Positions 35,025 to 46,390 of a stretch of DNA of 46,390 nt are shown in pieces. The position numbers and the translations under genes were made by a program. The stretch's first letter is position 1. Each line of letters begins with the position of its first letter. Location of the stretch: the NCBI GenBank assembly GCA_033557835.1, contig JAWQRO010000251.1, positions 1 to 46,390 of the forward strand. The letters run 5' to 3'. The stretch is from Helochares maculicollis (Eukaryota > Arthropoda > Insecta > Coleoptera > Hydrophilidae). A model generated the notes under the pieces. The model made no database searches. It saw only the letters and a list, made by a program, of their open reading frames with translations, and was not told where the DNA came from.

Positions 35025-36183
35025 CATGTTTTTTGGTAAGACTACAAAACGTTATATTTGTATATTTGTTTACCAGTTAGTAGCATACTTCTTTTTCGTG
35101 ATTAACATTTTGAGCCAAGTAAAGAGCATTTACGGCATATAATGATTTTCTTGTTCAATCAAAAGTATCGGAAAATCATCGAATTCTTGTAGAGACTTAG
35201 GACGATTTTGCTACAAATGTCAATACTTGTGGACGCTGGTTTCAACGTTTCTAAAATGTTATTAAGAAAGAACGTGGAAATCAACTAAAAAAGTTTGAAG
35301 ACAACGAATTCAAGCATTATTGGACGAAAACGATACACAAATACAACAATTGATGGCGGAGAAGTTGATTGTCACTCGGCAAGCCATTTACTATCGCCTG
35401 AGAGCCCTGGCGAAGATTCAATAGATTGGAAAATGGGTTCTACACAAACTGAACGAACAGCAAATGGAAAGACGAAAAACTGTGTGCAAAATGCTGCATT
35501 TACATCACAAAATAAAGTGTTTTTTGCTTCAGGTTGTAACTGGCGATGAAAAATGGATATATTTTGAGAATCCCAAATGTATGAAATCGTAGGTAACGCC
35601 ATGACAATCATCAACATCGAGTACAAAACCGGATCGTTTTGGGAGGATGACGATGCTAGGTGTGTGGTGCGATCAGAAGAGAATAGTGAACTACGGGCTT
35701 CGCAAACCCGGCGAAACAGTATCGTCCGCTACCGACAACAAATGATCAATTTAAACCACGCATTGATCGAAAAACGCCCAGAATGCCCTTGAAGACACGG
35801 CAAAGTCATTCTGAAGCATGACAAAGCTCCTGCACATTCAGCCAAAGTGGTTAAAGAACGATTTCTTCGCTTGGTTAGGAACTTCTATTCCACTCGCCGT
35901 ATTCACAAGGCTTGGTGCCTTCTGATTATCATCTCCCTCATCGATGGGACACGCACTAGCTGAGCAACACTTCGAGACTTTCGAGGATGTACAAAAATGG
36001 CTCGATGAATGGATATCAATGAAAGTTGAAGCTATTTTTTTGGAATGGTATCTACTAATTGCACGATAGATGGATAAATTGTGTAAAAAGCGAGGGCCTA
36101 CATTTTGAATAAAAAATATTTTATCATCGTTCTTATGTAATTGCGTATTTTTCATAAAAAACATTTTAAATTTGCGCACCTGG
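35025..36183 (+). mobile_element. Mariner type B copy 4, sense orientation
   Basis: The only B copy in + orientation. The right end is intact (CATTTTAAATTTGCGCACCT then GG and TA); the left end is truncated just before CATGTTTTTTGGTAAGAC. Transposase pieces in broken frames run from the N-terminus near 35095 to the C-terminus near 36060: QLMAEKLIVTRQAIYYRL (35350), VTGDEKWIYFENPK (35536) with the first Asp, RYRQQMINLNHALIEKRPEC (35730), VILKHDKAPAHSAKVV (35805) with the second Asp, and PSDYHL (35925) with the third Asp. All three catalytic Asp are therefore present as codons, but frameshifts prevent one protein. Confidence 0.87.
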
Positions 36184-36892
36184 TATTGGTTGTCTATCTT
36201 CGTTTTTAGATATTGCAGTATTTTCTTATTCATAAGTAACCATTGGAGTACTGCCCATGTCCATGTTCATACTAATTAGACTCTTCTATTGATTTCGGCC
36301 GATTGGGTCCCCCTGTTTATCCTTGTTGCATGGCCACATAAATACACGCATATCACTCTTCAACTGAATCGAAGTTGCAGTTAGCTGTTCTTCTATTATT
36401 GGTTTTTGTAGATATTGCTTTTCATACCAATTTACTTCGAACCTTATGAGAACTCTGATATCGTTATACCTCTGCTAGAGTAACAGTAATAATAGCTTTT
36501 TCCTACATATTATTTAATTCTGAAATTATTCCTCCATCCGCTGAGCGGACATGCTGTAGCCTCTACGAAATCTTGTCCACTCTTTTGGTAAAAATGGGTG
36601 TAAATGTATTTTAGACACTATTGAAATAAGATTACACTTTATATGTTCTTTTCTATCACCTTTCACTGAGTTTCAATCATTGAGTACTAAAATGTTGTTA
36701 AAACTCCGTCGGGACCTGAGTCTTAATTGATTTTCAGCTGAATTATGGCAGGCATGGTCTCGTCCACAATATTCGGAATGCCCCCAGAGTCAACGTTCTT
36801 CTTTCAAGTTCTGGCGTCTGAAACTTATGACTACGCAAGCCGCTCTATATTTCTGCAAAAGTAAAAACCGGTGCAACATTGGTAGAAACTGT
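36184..36892. other. No gene seen; spacer between two mariners
   Basis: Moderately AT-rich. The part after about 36700 may belong to the 3' end of the neighbouring mariner A, but I cannot read a catalytic motif in it. Confidence 0.4.
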
Positions 36893-37800
36893 ATGTTGGA
36901 TGATTCAGCAAATTAACGTTTTATCGCTCTAAAAATGAAATTGTCTGGTGAGCTGTTTGCGAACTTCCATTGTCTTGACGGAGGACTTGTGTTGAGTTTC
37001 GCAGCTTAGCGATTACTTGGTGGTAACAAATGGTATTATACCAATCAGTGTTAAATGTTTTGCAATCCGGTAGATGAATTTTTGCTACATGACTTTCTTT
37101 GGAGACAAATGACCTGATTGTCTTTTTGGACACACTTCGAGAACGGATGATTTTCGAATTTGTTTCACATTGCAACCCTCCAACAGACGACTGGATCTGG
37201 TTCATATTAATAAATTCACAATCCATCACCACTGATGATACTGTACAGAGTTCTTAGAGTTTCCTGCGTTGAATGGTGGATACCAATTTACCTTAGCTTG
37301 TTTTTGTTTATCCGTCAAGATATGGGGTAACTTTTTTAAACGCGCACATTTTTTAATTGGAATTTTTGTACTTCCAAATAAGGTCTCAGTCTCACGATAT
37401 GTCACATGTCTATCTTCCATGAATCGATTACGCACAGCCTCGATGTTTCCTGGGGTAATTGAACTAATCTTGGATCGTCGCTAAGGCTATTTCGTCCACG
37501 TTTGAATTTGTCTTACCTCAAAGAAATTGTTGATATGCTTCTATGCTAAAATCGGAAAACAACTTGGGTAGGCAGTATTATTTAGAGCATTTTATTAGAA
37601 AATTATAAAAAATTGTTGCTCGAAAATGTTCTCGACCTTATTCCACATTGCTTGTGCAGTTTAATAATTTACTGTTGATAAACAACTATAAGTATCGTTC
37701 TGAAACTGTGGAATCAAATTAACCACATGTGAAGTCTTTAATGTTGACATATAATGGTTGGCGCCCTCCATGTCATATATAAACATAAAAGACATCTCTC
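36893..37800 (-). mobile_element. Mariner type A copy with helix-turn-helix and two catalytic Asp regions
   Basis: Minus-strand open pieces overlap: 37226-37435 has MRNRFMEDRHVTYRETETLF and PHILTDKQKQAKVNWYPPFN, the linker after the helix-turn-helix; 36921-37232 has MVMDCEFINMNQIQ (first catalytic region, altered: the usual GDE is not kept), IIRSRSVSKKTIRSFVSKES, DWYNTICYHQVIAKLRNS and VLRQDNGSSQTAHQTISFLE with the second catalytic Asp. The 5' end to about 37800 matches 3305-3600 and 12000-12110. The third catalytic region to the left is not recognisable. Inactive. Confidence 0.8.
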
Positions 37801-39065
37801 GTACGATTGTAAATCTTCCTAAAGCTGGCTTTAGGAGTTTCTGTCCCCGGTTTAATTCGTCATTCTTTCGAATTGACCTTCATTGTGCTTCATTGTATTC
37901 TAGAGTTTCTTATACTCTCGTTCCTCAATTTGAATCTCTCAGTCAATACTATGTATTTTCTTATTTATCAGTTTCATGGTTAATCTATAGAAGTTCTTCT
38001 AATAGATTATTATTGGGATTGTTTAAATTTGCTCTTCCTCGCCTATAGAGAGCTTATTTTGCCATTCTTCTATATTCCCCCTTGTCTCTTACTTTATAGT
38101 AACCTATTTCTTGGCACTTTGTGAACTGACTTTTCGTCAAGTTTGCTATCAATCGCTACCGATGGTTTAATGCGGTAACGTTTTCAAAGATTTTTTACAT
38201 TTACCCAAGAAGTAATATACCTCATTTTTGTGTTGTCATTAAATGAAATAGTCTGGTTCGACTATTTTTATTTCTAAAGTATGTATTTATTGCAAAGAGG
38301 TTTGGTTTTGCTAGAAATTGCACCATATTTTTCTGCGCAATAATTCCTGTGGTCATATCGAAAGATTCCAATATTTCAATGCTTATTGCACAATTTTTGC
38401 TATACTCTACAAAGTTCACCGATTTGCTACCATATTGATGTATCTACGCAGAATCGTTCGAAAGTTTCATCATGGCTTGATAAAGTTGAAGCCTATATTT
38501 GGATAATCTCATTCAGATATCGTTTTAAAAGTTTTTATGCATGGTTTGCTCTCATTCGTTGTAAGAAAACTTATTTCTCTATATGTTAATAATTATGTTT
38601 TATCGGTATTATTTACATTATAGAGATTTACATACAATTATAAAATACACTCGACTCATATGTGCTATTGGAGTATTAAAACAATATTTGCCCTGTAAAT
38701 AGTTTGACAATGTTTCAAGAAGTAAGATTGTCAATCATTAAGCTTACAGTTGTATAAAGTTAGAACAAGTGTTTATTTTATGTATAGATTCAGAAGTGAA
38801 TTTGCCATATAAAAATCATGTTCGTTAATTAGTTTGTTACCAATAATAGTTATTCAGAGCATTGGCCAAAAAGTCAAGTACTTTGATTATCAACTTTTGG
38901 AATGTATGTTAGTAATCATTAATACATCAAGAGACCTTCCTAGAAGTCTAGCCATGAAAGTGCTCAAACAGTCCGCACTGAAACAATCGTCCAGGGGGTA
39001 AATTCCGAAACCTTTCATTATCATTTTGCTTTGTTCTTATTTCTGTAATTTTATTTGGGGGGTAG
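37801..39065. other. No gene seen; intron
   Basis: The + strand frame at 37758-38048 is Ser/Phe-rich and could be an antisense or sense scrap of an old non-LTR element, but no motif is decisive. The rest is AT-rich. Confidence 0.4.
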
Positions 39066-39330
39066 AGTACGTACCGGCGCAACTCGGAGGGGGTAGTTGA
39101 TGCCGGTTTGTCAGGGGTTCCGGTACCCGTGGCGGAGATTGGAGCACAATCTGAACCCCCTGTTGTCCCTCAGGAACAAGCAGTCACTCCAGTTCCTCCA
39201 GTCCCAGTTAACGCAGACGTTGAAGCAGGAGGAGGAGGAGGTGGTGCTGTAACCAAATGCAAACGCAAGCGAAAAACCACCCAAAACGACCAAAGTCACG
39301 GCAGCTTCTTCTTGCGGATCGGAGCTATTG
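39066..39330 (+). CDS. OtopL: Otopetrin-like proton channel, linker exon leading into helix 3
   Basis: The acceptor is GGGGGGTAG, with a poor pyrimidine tract, and the donor is GTAAGT at 39331. The 265-bp block encodes 88 codons plus one base: STYRRNSEGVVDAGLSGVPV, a Pro/Val-rich stretch (PPVVPQEQAVTPVPPVPVNA), a Gly run (EAGGGGGGAV), a basic patch (KCKRKRK) and then SHGSFFLRIGAI, the start of the third helix. The last G pairs with CA at 46293 to give Ala, yielding RIGAIAFGLGTMIYNGLEF, typical of otopetrins. It is the longer cytosolic loop between helices 2 and 3, low in conservation as expected. No start codon is needed since the frame enters in phase 0 from 30997 or 30534. Confidence 0.88.
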
Positions 39331-42186
39331 GTAAGTATCCATAAGCCAACTCTTCTAACCTGTTGTACATTTTAGCTTCTAGTACTGGTAAAGAGAAAGC
39401 TTTTAAAAGTAAATACATGCTTTTGACATGCTTACCGCTAAATTTGCTGGTTGGTACAAGCGAAGCTTTTTTCAAAACGAATTTTCGCTTTTAGACTATT
39501 GATCGCATTTTGCAAAAATATTGATTCGTTTTACGGTAGAGAAGGTATTTCAAATTACATACATTTTTTGGTAGACCGGGTGAGTCATTATTGAATTTAT
39601 GTGTAATAGCTCTGCTAGTAATGATTTTACTGGCCTACTTGATTAGTTGCCTACAACTAAACAAAATATTAAAATTTGAAAGAATTTTCATAATTAGAGA
39701 CTGTACGGAACGTGTTAGACTCGCAAAACGGAGCTTTAACACGAATGTATTATTCGGCTATAGAGAAGATTTAGAATTCCGTACAATAAGTGAGTTGAAC
39801 ATTAATGGTATCTTTTTTGTCCATCCCCCACAGCAAAAGTTATCTGGAGCAATAACAAAGGATGGGTTTTGAGTTTAGTAAGAAAGAGATACTCCTCAAG
39901 CAAATAATTTACAGCCAAACACTAATATAAGCACACGTCACAAAATAATATAATATTGAATTAATTTGGAAGTTAATATAAAGGAACCAATTTTTGGTTT
40001 CATTGAACATATTACAAACTCATTCATAGAAAAATTAAACTATGGTAGATTGCAACGTAAACTAAAACTATGTAAGATAGAAATTTTAGGCCTTGACGAA
40101 ACATGAACGAAATGATTCACTTAATATGCAGCAAAAGACTCATGTGCAAAGTGATACTGGCAAGACTCCCAACAATGCACCAGTAAAGTGCCATGTATAT
40201 AATAGAGTGCGAATTAAAGTGAATTAAGAAATTATAAAATGCCTTCATCTTTGACAATTGTATTTTTTTGTTAGAAAGTTCTATCTCTCATATGTACTAT
40301 GTAAGCTCTAGTATGATTACTTCTAGTGGTATTACTCAGTAGACTATCAAATTGGTTCTTCAAATTTTGTACAGGTAACATCAATCTCACAAATGAGACG
40401 TCGATCGTCCAAAAACAAATCAATAATGACGAACAAAAGTTTGGGGCTAACATCCCAACAAGCAATACTAACTCGTCAAACAAAAGTGGGTTCCACATGA
40501 ACTCTATAAAAACCATATATAACAGCGTTTAAATGCTTGCTTGATGTTATTTCTCGTCATAAATCTTAGCCCACATGACAATAGAAGAAGATTAATACAG
40601 TAACTGTTAAAGATGAGTCGCCGAACCACACTCAAAAGCACAGTAGTCAGTAAAAGAAGATGCTAAGTGTTTAATGTTCTCCATAATCGTCAGGTATAGC
40701 CCCCTACTGACTACACTTCAGCGATTTAGGCAACTGTTTAATAATAAAACAATTTCATTCCGTAACATGTCGTAAAAAAAGCCTCCCAGGAATTGTATTA
40801 TCTTTCTATTCTAAGGGAAAGCTTCAATACGAACGAATTCTTGATACAAATGGCATCAAGCAACGATGCTACAAAATAAATATAATATTCTCGAGTAAGT
40901 TTCTTTAACTCGAGCAAGTTTATTATATACCCCGTGTTACTCCCACAAAACATTCTAGATGGTATGGTCGAGGTTTCCTTTCCATGGTATTATATCGTCG
41001 TCTATAGAGATCTGATTTAAAAATAGGCATTTCTGTCAAATAATCGTATAACCAGTTAATAATTTTTTAAAGTCTTTTTCACTATTTCGAATTCATCATT
41101 AAAAGTATAACTAATAGGTTTTTCATTTCATCACTTAAAATATAGATATATTTGTTTTATTTAGACGAACATTAGTATTTGTTTTCCTCATAATAGAAAA
41201 TGCTTTGCTTTGTCCTGATAAAAAATAGCCTTGAACAAATGTTCCAATACACTTTAGGTTATTGTGTATTTTTTGTACACTAGAAAAATGAAGAACATTA
41301 ATTTGTATCGAGTTTCCCATTTAGCTACATTCAAGGTCTATTTTCATATTCACTTTCTAAATACTCTGAAGACAGTAACCTCCACACAAGTTTTTCCTTG
41401 CACCAACTATTGCACTCTCCTCCCTAACAATATAAGTTTCTTCATCAAAGCTTCCTAATTCATTATCACTTTCTATATCAAACACGATATCCTGATCAGC
41501 AAAATAAAACCCTTTCGTGCTTGTAGTAGTTACGGTTATGAATTTACTTTAAATATTACCTTAAAAAATCACATTCTTAGAAGCTACTGATATTTTTAAA
41601 CTCTTGTGATCTATTTTTGTGATTTTATTACTAAAGTCACCTCGAAGAATCCTTAGATGTGAATCTCCATATTTTCGACATAAAAATTTCAAAAACTTTT
41701 TATAATGGCTCAAATTGACTACTTTCGAAATCTGACTAACTCTATTAACCTGTAAATTTAAAAGCTGCGTTCAATTTTAGAATATATTTCTTAAAATCAT
41801 TCAATTAGTTAAGCAGAAACTAAACCATTGAAACGAAGTCCTGGTATAATTTTCGCAATGGTCCTCAGCAAATAGCATCAGATGTTATAGCTCTTCTAAA
41901 ATTTATAAAATTACTGGAATTGGCTATATAAATGTTATTGAAGTTATATAATAAGTAGATGAAGCTGAACATCTAGAGTCCCTCATTTTAGAATATTGTA
42001 TGCGTGCACATACAGCATAAAATGCTAATGGATTTATATAATAACACAAACAAAATTATGCACGATACAGATTACAAACTGAAATTTTATATTTTAACAA
42101 ATTATATGTATTACAACTCTTTCACTCTCGTCTAAAACAATATATTTGACATGAATGATAAATATAAAAAATTACATGAAATGTCT
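39331..42186. other. No gene seen; intron
   Basis: Frames at 39591-39872, 40326-40532 and 41264-41458 lack domains and do not fit the gene's phase (the intron here is phase 1). Direct repeats of CTCGAGYAAGTT occur near 40890-40920 but explain little. Confidence 0.45.
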
Positions 42187-42449
42187 TGCTTCGAAAATGG
42201 GCGGGCCACTTGGCGCTAGCATTTAAGCTGCCCTTTTTTAGTGTAGCCTTCCGATGTTTCAAATTGTCTGCTCATTCCATCTGGAGGTGTCCTCCTTTTC
42301 TTTTGTCCAGGCAAGACCTGCATTTTTAGATGACAGTATTTGTCTTTTTGCCTAGTGCTGCGGCCAACGAAAATCCACTTTAGTCTAGCCACACGCTCTT
42401 TTGCGTCCTCCAGTAATCTCCTATCGATATATGTTTTCCTCTTTATCAG
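42187..42449 (-). mobile_element. Non-LTR retrotransposon 3' end (C-terminal polymerase tail)
   Basis: On the minus strand an almost stop-free stretch reads KERVARLKWIFVGRSTRQKD, followed by a QKKRRTPPDGMSRQFETSEG segment. This is the decayed tail found at the C-terminus of many non-LTR reverse transcriptases, where LKW.WAGH.AR is followed by GKR..GRP..RW.DD. It probably belongs to the same old minus-strand element as the endonuclease scrap at 44700-44936. Confidence 0.6.
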
Positions 42450-42599
42450 TTTTGGGGCCAGGATTCTTCTTTATATTATACTTTTAAAATATTGCTATTT
42501 TATCTATTAGGTTCTGTATTCTTTAGGATAAAAATTTAAAAAAAGCACAACTTCCTTAATCTAATCAAAATAAGCATCATACGAATCACAAAACTTTTT

Positions 42600-43500
42600 T
42601 CCACGATAAAGAAGACATATTATTCTGTCAGCGAAAAAATTGGATGTTCAGGTACGATGAAATTAACGAAAGGCATTTTTGTTTGGTCCTGATTGGCCTG
42701 GTTATACCGGTGAGAAAGTTTGAGAAGATGGTAGTCGATTGGCGGTAGATCAGGGGAGTATAGTGGGTGCAGCAAAATATTGACTTGCTATTCGTTCAAT
42801 TTTCGGACAATGAGTTGTGGCACGTATGGCCAAGCGTTATCGGGCAGTATGATTGGACCATATCTATTGGCCATTGCCAACTGCTGTTGACATAATTTTC
42901 GGCACATTTTCTCACGTTCCACACAATAGGACTTTCGTGTGATGGTTTTGACAGCTATCCACCGCCATACTGTAACAATACTGATTTTCTAATGAGTCTC
43001 AGTCTCTTAGAAAGTGTCTTCAGGGGTTGTTGGCTTCCAATCGCTATTCTAAATGTCTCCGGTTATCATACAGAATCTACTTTTCGTCACAGGTCATGAT
43101 TTGAAACAGGGTCGCTTTGGTTGCACAAAAACACGAAGAAGAGGCCTCGAAACGTATCAATTTCTGTGGATCACAAAGACTGTATAACTATCGATAAGTT
43201 CTTCTCGAACAGTTTGAAAATGTTCAGCTTTGACAAGGATCTATAAACCGTCCTCTTGGATTACTGTATCTCCAGCAGTGCTTGAGGCATCTTCATGGTC
43301 AAAATATCCAGAACGAAATTTCTTGAATGATAGTTGCAGAATGGTTTCGTCAACACTATTGGCGGCCAAGTCAGCATTAATTTTTTGAGTCCTCGCAGCA
43401 TTGCTCTGTCTTAATAAGAGTTCATAAAACTAAATTTCCTGAAATTGCTTCTTTGACATCATGGAAATCGTCTCTAAAAAATGTTGTAAAGGTCATTTTC
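42600..43500 (-). mobile_element. Mariner type G relic, nearly full coding length
   Basis: On the minus strand from about 43462: MMSKKQFQEI, a stop, then FYELLLRQSNAART and ILQLSFKKFRSGYFDHEDAS, the N-terminal helix-turn-helix domain. After degraded first-Asp sequence come MANRYGPIILPDNAWPYVPQ with the second catalytic Asp and, exactly 34 residues later, YSPDLPPIDYHLL with the third. The spacing is that of DD34D mariners. Several stops make it inactive. Terminal repeats were not resolved, so both limits are approximate. Confidence 0.8.
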
Positions 43501-43612
43501 TATAAGACAGACTACAAAAATTTGGAGTGTTTATGCACACACACATCATTCCAAAAGTAGTCAAAAATAACGAAAAGATCTGTCAAATTCGCAAGGTAAA
43601 ATGTTGTCATGA

Positions 43613-44177
43613 TTGCAATACCATCCCTGTACTTCGCTTTTCATAGTAATATGGGAGTGTAAAATTATGAAATTAAGTGAATATTTTATTAACAAAAGTA
43701 TGAAAAGTACACATCAAAAGATGCAGAACTTTCGTTCCAACCTCATATATTTTCTTTTGTCAATGTCCCGGCTTGCGTATTATACGTCACAATTGGTAGT
43801 GTACATTGGTGTTGTGGTATTTTTGAATATACATACATGATTCAATGTGGCCAGTTTTAATAGCTATTCTACTCGTTTTGTGTATGTTCAATTTTATACC
43901 AATTTCCTTCGTAGTGTCAAACAGCTCTGTTAGCATATTCTTAAATTGTTTAAAATTTAACGAAATAAATGCTATTTTGATTTTCCCACATCATCTAAAT
44001 TTAATTTATATTGGCGTAGTCAATGTCATGATCATAATCATCTTTTCGTATATTTTCTGTATAATTTGTTTACATCTAAAATCTATTCTGCAGTTGCTTA
44101 AGGAATTTTTAACAGCCCCTAAAAACTCTCACGATGAACAAATGAACTGTTTATATAACAGTAACAAAATAAAATAA
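43613..44177 (+). pseudogene. Hydrophobic frames, possible multi-membrane protein remnant
   Basis: Two + strand frames one base apart in phase: 43613-43840 (75 codons, ending LAYYTSQLVVYIGVVVFLNI) and 43845-44177 (110 codons, with hydrophobic stretches PVLIAILLVLCMFNFIPISF and GVVNVMIIIIFSYIFCIICL, ending with the polar LKEFLTAPKNSHDEQ). Together they could code four membrane segments. Alternation of hydrophobic segments and polar loops is suggestive of an insect chemoreceptor-like remnant, but AT-rich DNA makes hydrophobic chance frames and I see no family signature. Treat as unproven. Confidence 0.2.
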
Positions 44178-44699
44178 TAACTGTTTAGCTTCTTTGTTGA
44201 AAAGAAGTAATATCTAACTTTCTTTCTATTCATTAGGTACTATAGAGGCACTTATTAAAATAAATTCAAGGTTCCCATTATTACACAAATCCAGACTGAC
44301 ATCTCGTATTTTGGATGCCTTCATTATTGACGTTTTTGATCTCTTGCTATAAGTCTTTCTCAGTAGTGTCGTTCGAATCAATTTTCAAGATATATATTGG
44401 ATATATATGGATCTTTATAAATGAACTCTATTACTTTTATTACGACTTCTGTGTTCCGTTTCCCTTTGTCATTTTGGACTGTCATTTCTATTATTGTTGA
44501 TTTGCTTAAGTTTATTTTAATCATTTAATTTCTCGCTTGATCTTTATCCTTACTTTCGTTGCATGTCCTGAAGTTTTATTTTACTGTTCTCATCGACAAG
44601 GTTTTCTAGTTTTCCTTTCAACTTTCTTGCTATAATTATTCTAACTTTTAAAAACCGCTGATCTCTTTGTGTTGTGAATTGCTTTGATGCTATAATGAC
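44178..44699. other. No gene seen; AT-rich
   Basis: Frame 44315-44500 is hydrophobic and Tyr-rich with no domain. Part of this stretch may be internal non-LTR element sequence decayed beyond recognition. Confidence 0.4.
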
Positions 44700-44936
44700 T
44701 TCAAAAGTTTGTCTGTTTTTAACCAAAAAGTGGACTATACTTTAGAATATGCATAATTTTTTCTCTACAATCGTTTCTATCGTCGTTTACTGCTGAATTT
44801 TGCATTAAAATTCTCCATTATAATTTTAAGCTTCAGCATGATGATATTTATAGCTATTGCTATATCTTCCCAGAGGGGCTCGACAGTTTCATCTTCACTT
44901 GATTTACATGGTGCATAGACTTGGATGATCTATACT
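44700..44936 (-). mobile_element. Non-LTR retrotransposon endonuclease fragment
   Basis: Minus strand, open from about 44936 for 50-odd codons: IIQVYAPCKSSEDETVEPLW followed by EDIAIAI and KLKIIMENFNAKFSSKRR, then a stop. This matches the apurinic-like endonuclease domain of non-LTR elements, where IIQVYAPT...D.E...FY..L......... and IIMGDFNAK.G are landmarks; Gly-Asp of GDFNA has become Glu-Asn, so the catalytic Asp is lost. Confidence 0.72.
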
Positions 44937-46292
44937 TATACTTTTATATATATTTAGTTCACGATTTACTATATATCACCCATATCACCTATTTGCACTG
45001 ATATTGTTTCGATAGTTTATAGTTATTAAATTACTTAATACTATACTTTCAAGAATTATATCCAATATACTTATTCATTTCAGATAACCTTTACTATTGC
45101 AAAATAAGTCATTCCTTTTGAAAATAAAAACTGAAGAATCTCAAAAATCTAATGAATATTAACCCTAAAATAATTGTAAGTAATTATTTAGACACTAAAA
45201 ATAAATTTTCAAATATGTAAAGTTACCTTTACAGCATAAAGTAATAGTAAAAAGCTAACTATTAGAAGAGCATTTAAAATAGAATGTTCATCCTATAAGG
45301 GATTTTTATTTAATATAGAAGATTTCCAGTATCTATGACATTGTGCATGACACCATCTTCTGAAAGAAAAAAAATCTCCTTAAAATCTTGCAAATTAATC
45401 ATAAAGAATATTTTGAATACCTTATGGAAATAAATTGTTTTCACATTTAACCATAAAATCTCTTAAAAATTATCAGTCCCAGAAAATACTGGAAAAATCA
45501 ACAAACTGTTGGAAAATCATAATAGGTTTGAAAAATAAATAAATGAAACAACTCTAAATCTAAATCCTGAAAGTATATAAGATTAACCATGATTGTAAAC
45601 ACAGAAAACTCGAAAAAATATCTTCTGAAACATTTCCAAAAAATCTTGATGCAAGTCATAATAGATATCTCTGAATACCCATTATATTAATCTCAAGAGA
45701 TAGTTATAGAATTTATTGTAACAAAACCGTTAAAACTCTTATTAGTAATTAAATAATGAGGATTAAATGTTAGATTGTTGTGAAATATGCACCCTTATTA
45801 TATTTTTTTATTTTAAAGGTATTTACAGCAACTTTAATGGAATTTATTTTAAGAAATACAACATCTAATCTTGTAAAAAATAAACAATTAGGCCTGACTA
45901 ATTTGATAAAGTCTTCCAAATAAATTATAAGTATAAATCCTAATATATTCTTGTAAATTGTGTTTAAATTCATTGTAAAAATAAATTTTGATGACTAAAT
46001 AGACTAACTAGTAAATCAATCTGGAAAGTAAAAATTCTATAAGTCCATTTAAAAAATTCAAATTATGTTCATATTTTCTCTGCAAACTTTTTCAGTTTGT
46101 TGACCTGATTTATCGAAGTAAGATGTTTTAAAATTTTGAGCTTAAAACTGTAATATACATTTTTTGTATAATCTAATGACTTACCTGGTATATTAAAAGT
46201 TAGAATCCAGCAGAAACCAAGCGTTCAAAAGCATAATCCCAAACAAGCTACTGCAATCCAAAATCAAAATAATGTGTATCTTGTATTTTCAG
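44937..46292. other. No gene seen; A/T-rich intron with loosely repetitive phrases
   Basis: From about 45370 to 45690 phrases such as AAATCTTGCAAATTAATCAT, AGAATATTTTGAATACC and ATATCTCTGAATACCC recur loosely, possibly a very decayed tandem repeat. No exon. Confidence 0.4.
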
Positions 46293-46390
46293 CATTCGGC
46301 TTGGGAACGATGATTTATAATGGGTTGGAATTCGGAACATTTTTCGAGATACCGTTCACATCCGACTGTTACATGATCCTAAGAGGGGTC
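46293..46390 (+). CDS. OtopL: Otopetrin-like proton channel, helix 3 exon, cut by window end
   Basis: After acceptor TGTATTTTCAG the two bases CA finish the Ala codon begun at 39330. The frame continues FGLGTMIYNGLEFGTFFEIP and FTSDCYMILRGV to the last base. FGLGTMIYNGLEFG is a diagnostic otopetrin phrase at helix 3 and the extracellular turn after it. The remaining helices (4-12), which include the second pore-forming half in known otopetrins, must lie beyond the window. With the upstream exons this gives about 330 residues of N-terminal half. Confidence 0.93.

Noticed and set aside
39591..39872. 93-codon frame after the linker exon
   Set aside because: Starts with a hydrophobic run but has no family match, begins at a non-ATG codon and does not fit the gene's splice phase.
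40326..40532. Asn/Ser-rich frame with an acceptor-like TTTTGTACAG
   Set aside because: The phase does not fit the surrounding intron (phase 1) and no donor or family supports it.

Overview
This window looks like an AT-rich insect chromosome (order undetermined, a beetle or similar is my guess). The basis is spliced eukaryotic coding exons with long introns, an otopetrin-family proton-channel gene on the + strand, and at least a dozen mariner-type transposon relics mixed with non-LTR retrotransposon relics. I see no sign of prokaryotic or viral origin, and no rRNA, tRNA or CRISPR array.

The only host gene I can build with confidence is the 5' half of one otopetrin-like gene (OtopL, + strand). 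It has a start-codon exon at 17255-17427, an exon with the first two membrane helices and a long Lys/Glu/Asp tail at 30147-30534, a 22-codon frame-neutral exon at 30932-30997, a linker plus start of the third helix at 39066-39330, and the continuation at 46293 to the window end. Splice phases join perfectly (AG|G, 0|0, 0|0, G|CA). A second coding exon at 8966-9096 ends in the same phase as the 17255 exon and joins in frame to 30147. The gene therefore probably has alternative N-termini from different promoters; the GC-richer patch at about 16690-17254 would be the inner promoter and 5'UTR. The rest of the channel lies to the right of the window.

The introns are a transposon graveyard. I separate seven mariner-like lineages, labelled A to G here. 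A: 1-203, 716-992, 3305-3600, 11210-12110, 36893-37800. B: 474-1963, 12423-13324, 23660-24845, 35025-36183. C: 13934-14914, 34686-34995. D: 19241-20144. E: 25699-26862. F: 6257-7327. G: 42600-43500. All are broken by stops, frameshifts or deletions. Two B copies share the same Asp-to-Asn change at the third catalytic position. Non-LTR retrotransposon relics lie at about 21315-23558 (flanked by degenerate CCTAA-like repeats), 42187-42449 and 44700-44936.

Other structure: two degenerate minisatellite-like arrays (18530-20410, split by mariner D; 28005-28870), three (TA)n runs, a 20-bp inverted repeat between two of the TA runs, a 203-bp near-perfect inverted repeat at the left edge, and a nested palindrome at 32568-32605. 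The rest is AT-rich intron in which I see no gene.
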